Source of the DNA: Methanomassiliicoccaceae archaeon UBA71
GTDB lineage: Archaea; Thermoplasmatota; Thermoplasmata; Methanomassiliicoccales; Methanomethylophilaceae
Direction of reading: 5' to 3'
Length of the DNA: 63,263 nt
NCBI GenBank assembly: GCA_002504405.1
Contig: DARO01000011.1
Location: forward strand, 1 to 63,263
The notes under the pieces are model-generated. The model was not told where the DNA came from. It saw only the letters and a list, made by a program, of their open reading frames with translations, and did not search any database. Position numbers and translations under genes: made by a program. This document shows positions 60,622 through 63,263 of this stretch, one piece after another. Positions within the stretch are counted from its first letter, which is position 1, and each line of letters starts with the position of its first letter.

Positions 60622-61935
60622 TCACCTCGAAAGGACCCACGTGTCCTTGAACCCTCCGCCCTGGGAGGAGTTGACTATGAAAGAGTCGGGATTCCTGGAG
60701 AAGCGGGTCAGGCCGCTCTTCCACACCATGGTCGTCTCGCCCGTAAGGACGAACGCCCTCAGGTCGGCCTTGCGGAACACCCTGCCGTCTCCCTCGAACA
60801 CCTGCAGGTCCCTGAAGTCGATGACCTCCTGGGCGATGAACCTCCTCGGTTCCCTCTCTATCAGGGACATGAGAGCCTCCTTCTCCTCCGGGGACAGCTT
60901 GCTGCCGAAAACCACGCCGTACCCCCCGGCCTCGGCGACGTCCTTTATGACGAGCCGGTCGAAGTTCTCCAGGACGTACCTGCGGTCATCCTCGTAGAAC
61001 GGGAGGTACGTCGGGGCGTTGTCGAGTATGGGCTCCTCGCCCAGGTAGTACTTTATCATCCTGGGCACGAAGTAGTAGATGCCCTTGTCGTCGGCGATGC
61101 CGTTCCCGGGGGCGTTGATCAGCGCCACGTTCCCCGCCCTGTACGCCGACATGATGTGGGGCACGCCGATCACGGACTCCTCCTCGAAGACCATGGGGTC
61201 GAGGTAGTCGTCCGAGATCCTGCGGTACACCGCGCCGACCCTCTGCCTGCCGCCCTGGTAGTCGGTGTAGTAGACGACGTTGTCCTCCACGACGAGGTCC
61301 TGGCCTGTGACCAGGACTGCCCCGGTCTTCTCCGCCAGGTAGGAGTGCTCGAAGTAGGCGGCGTTGTACCTGCCCGGGGTCAGGATCACGTTGATGCCGC
61401 CTGTGTTGACGTTGTCCATGGTCCTCCTCAGCAGGCCGGCGTAGTCCCTGTTGTCCTCCACGGCGTAGTGCCTGAACGTATCGGGGCTGGACATCCTGGT
61501 GAGCTGCCTGGCGATCAGCGGGTAGGATGCGCCGGAGGGGACCCTCAGGTTGTCCTCGAGAACGTACCACCTGCCGTCTATGGCCTGAACCAGGTCTATG
61601 CCCGATATGTGGCTGTAGATGCCCTTGGGGGACACGATCCCCTCGCATTCCCTCAGGTAGCCGGAGGATGCGAACACGAACTCCTCCGGGACGACCCCGT
61701 CCTTTATGATCCTCTTTTCGCCGTACACATCGGCCAGGAACATGTTGAGGGCGTCCACGCGCTGCCTCAGGCCCTTCTCCAGGAACGCGAACTCGTCCTT
61801 CGAGATTATCCTGGGTATGGGATCGAACGGGAACAGCTGCTCGTTGAACACGCCGTTCTTGTAGATGCCGAACTTGACACCGTACCTGGCCAGAAGGCTG
61901 TTGACGGTCTCTGTCTGGGAGAATAGGTCGTCCAT
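60622..61935 (-). CDS. Circularly permuted ATP-grasp amidoligase-like protein (DUF404/407)
   Basis: 437 residues. The CP-ATP-grasp group shows its permuted order here: N-terminal QRVDALNMFLADVYGEKRII, then DLVQAIDGRWYVLEDNLRVPSGASY with the metal-binding Glu/Asp/Asn, GINVILTPGRYNAAYFEHSYLAEKTG, and a late ATP-binding Lys in DRLVIKDVAEAGGYGVVFG. ATP-grasp enzymes make amide or peptide bonds through acyl phosphates. Members in such operons are thought to build a peptide or small-molecule tag (inference from Iyer and Aravind-type genome context). The start at 61935 follows GGGTGA on this strand; TTTATCGG near 61975 is a TATA box. Confidence 0.9.
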   Translation of the reverse strand: MDDLFSQTETVNSLLARYGVKFGIYKNGVFNEQLFPFDPIPRIISKDEFAFLEKGLRQRVDALNMFLADVYGEKRIIKDGVVPEEFVFASSGYLRECEGIVSPKGIYSHISGIDLVQAIDGRWYVLEDNLRVPSGASYPLIARQLTRMSSPDTFRHYAVEDNRDYAGLLRRTMDNVNTGGINVILTPGRYNAAYFEHSYLAEKTGAVLVTGQDLVVEDNVVYYTDYQGGRQRVGAVYRRISDDYLDPMVFEEESVIGVPHIMSAYRAGNVALINAPGNGIADDKGIYYFVPRMIKYYLGEEPILDNAPTYLPFYEDDRRYVLENFDRLVIKDVAEAGGYGVVFGSKLSPEEKEALMSLIEREPRRFIAQEVIDFRDLQVFEGDGRVFRKADLRAFVLTGETTMVWKSGLTRFSRNPDSFIVNSSQGGGFKDTWVLSR

Positions 61936-62381
61936 GTCGTCACCCGTATGCCACCGCATGGAGCTGAGCCGATAAATCTGTTTTCACTCCAGGGGCCGGG
62001 ATGCTGGGTCGACGCGGATCGCTCAGGCCATCGGCTGTTATGGTGGGCAGGGTGCCGGCCACATCCCGGGGAACCGTGGATCTTGGATCTCCCCTCCCCC
62101 CATGTCAAAAATCCATGGTCTCCCGCAACGCCTGGGCCACCGTACACCCGGCGCTCTCCGCTCCGAAGACGCGCGGCCGGCAGGTCCTTCGACCCCGTCG
62201 GGGTGGTGGAGGATGCCGGAGGAGCGTATGACGCCGCCGACCCATCTTCTATAAGTATCGTTAATTCACTATCCAATCAGTACATCTGCATGCGCCGGAT
62301 AAGGGACGGACCGGATGCCCCTCCTGGAGAGGCTGCGGACCCCCAGCCCACAGTCAAGTGGATGCGGAGGAAGGGAGAACG
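61936..62381. other. Divergent gap between ATP-grasp gene and surface-protein gene
   Basis: No gene supported. It contains the ATP-grasp operon's TATA (61970-61979), a CCCCGTCGGGG palindrome near 62192, and a TATA-like TCTATAAGTATC at about 62249 for the surface-protein gene, which would give a leader of about 100 bases. Confidence 0.4.
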
Positions 62382-63263
62382 ATGGGATCGGAAGGAAGGT
62401 TGGGATTGGCATTGGCGGCAATGGTCGTCGTGTCCGTGCTGGCAGTTTGCATAGCCCCATGGGATGCCTCCGACGGGGCTGGGCCGACATACATGGATTC
62501 CGAGGGCGTGGTCAGGAGCGTACCATCCGGTTGGACAGAGGTCAAAAGCGAATCGATTACGTGGTCTGACGGATGGTATGTCGTAACTAATTCTGTCATA
62601 TTTGATAACAGGATAGAAATTAAAGGAAACGTCAACCTGGTGCTGGGCGACGAAACCACCCTGGAAGCAAATCAGGGCATTCACCTTAAAGGTAAATCGT
62701 CTGAAGAAGACAATTCATCACCTGAAGAAGTCAATTCGCTGACAATATGGGGTCAATCAACAGATTCGGGAAAGCTCATAGCTAAATCTGGAAATAATTA
62801 CGAAGCGGCAATCGGAGGAAACGGGAAAGAACCCTGCGGAAACCTGACCGTCAACGGCGGGAACGTCACAGCCACTTCTAACGATGAAACAGCAGCGGCC
62901 ATAGGGGGAGGAGGCCAAGATAAAACAGAATGGGCAACTACTGATGTAATCAGATGTGGCGGGACCATCACGATCAACGGCGGGAACGTCACAGCCAGCT
63001 CGAATGGATTTGGAGCAGCCATAGGGGGCGGTACTTCAGGTTATGGCGGGACCATCACGATCAACGGCGGGAACGTCACAGCCAGCTCGAATAATGGGGC
63101 GGCCATAGGAGGAGGAGCAACGAATTTTACTGGTAAAGAAACCAGTGGCGGGACCATCACGATCAACGGCGGGACCATCAAAGCCAGCTCGACTGGCAGC
63201 GGGGCGGCCATAGGAGGCGGTACTTCAGGTTGTGGCGGGACCATCACGATCAACGGCGGGACC
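62382..63263 (+). CDS. Secreted repeat-rich surface protein, 3' end outside window
   Basis: The frame is open from ATG 62382 to the last base (294 codons). A signal peptide is clear (LGLALAAMVVVSVLAVCIAPWDASDG). After about 100 residues of head domain, repeats of 29-34 residues begin: GGTITINGGNVTASSN...AAIGGG, starting at 62958, 63045, 63147 and 63234, with a diverged copy at about 62845. DNA identity between copies is high, so they can recombine and change in number. Each repeat looks like one turn of a beta-helix. ATG 62382 follows GGAGGAAGG at about eight bases. Ligand is unknown. Confidence 0.85.
   Translation, partial: MGSEGRLGLALAAMVVVSVLAVCIAPWDASDGAGPTYMDSEGVVRSVPSGWTEVKSESITWSDGWYVVTNSVIFDNRIEIKGNVNLVLGDETTLEANQGIHLKGKSSEEDNSSPEEVNSLTIWGQSTDSGKLIAKSGNNYEAAIGGNGKEPCGNLTVNGGNVTATSNDETAAAIGGGGQDKTEWATTDVIRCGGTITINGGNVTASSNGFGAAIGGGTSGYGGTITINGGNVTASSNNGAAIGGGATNFTGKETSGGTITINGGTIKASSTGSGAAIGGGTSGCGGTITINGGT

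Overview
The window looks like a chromosomal segment of a methanogenic archaeon, most probably of the order Methanomassiliicoccales (Methanomethylophilaceae-like). This is inference. It rests on an archaeal thermosome, an Nre DNA-repair protein with a C-terminal PCNA-binding box, TATA boxes about 25-30 bases before many start codons (leaderless transcripts), long secreted beta-helix, BspA-like and InlB-repeat surface proteins with C-terminal membrane anchors, many Sel1/TPR genes, and rare use of TAG as a stop. No 16S rRNA or mcr gene is present to settle it. Most of the window is GC-rich. AT-rich patches at about 14.6-17.9 kb and 24.0-26.4 kb stand out and look acquired.

Layout. 0-5.1 kb: a giant surface protein whose N-terminus is not visible. 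5.2-14.5 kb: housekeeping block with a winged-helix protein, hisD-ppk1-ppx in one operon, Nre, an SPL-type radical SAM protein and the thermosome. 14.8-19.2 kb: a BspA/InlB-repeat surface protein broken by two compensating frameshifts, one at a ten-G tract. 19.2-26.4 kb: accessory region with a transglutaminase remnant, two overlapping serine recombinases, an acetate-transporter-family protein, a 31-residue membrane peptide coupled to an SDR, an AlbA_2-type regulator interrupted by TGA, and an AT-rich gene-free island. 26.4-34.7 kb: coiled-coil, membrane-anchored repeat, TetR and TPR-like proteins. 34.7-47 kb: pyridoxal kinase-GNAT fusion, radical SAM protein, YgjP-like metallopeptidase, Sel1 proteins, coiled-coil proteins, SF1 helicase, cytoplasmic trypsin-like protease and an iron-sulfur flavoprotein. 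47-57 kb: XPD/DinG-like helicase, SBF-like transporter, tRNA-Ser, AAA ATPase with a DUF4143-like region, a glutamine-type ABC transporter (fused SBP-SBP-permease plus ATPase), and a protein with an Arg/Gly/Asp-rich disordered N-terminus. 57.2-61.9 kb: five minus-strand genes forming one operon. From 62.4 kb: another repeat-rich surface protein runs off the end.

The most interesting unit is the 57.2-61.9 kb operon: a circularly permuted ATP-grasp enzyme, an alpha-E protein, a transglutaminase-like protein and two tandem AstE/aspartoacylase-like proteins. One AstE-like protein keeps the zinc and catalytic residues; its neighbour has lost them. The set suggests synthesis, trimming and removal of an amide-linked peptide or small-molecule tag. 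The alpha-E gene has an in-frame UAG after which the same reading frame continues for 45 codons of plausible protein, which could be pyrrolysine decoding.

Several apparent frameshifts sit at homopolymers (10695, 15356, 17457, 52388). They may be real, phase-variable or assembly errors; each is described separately.
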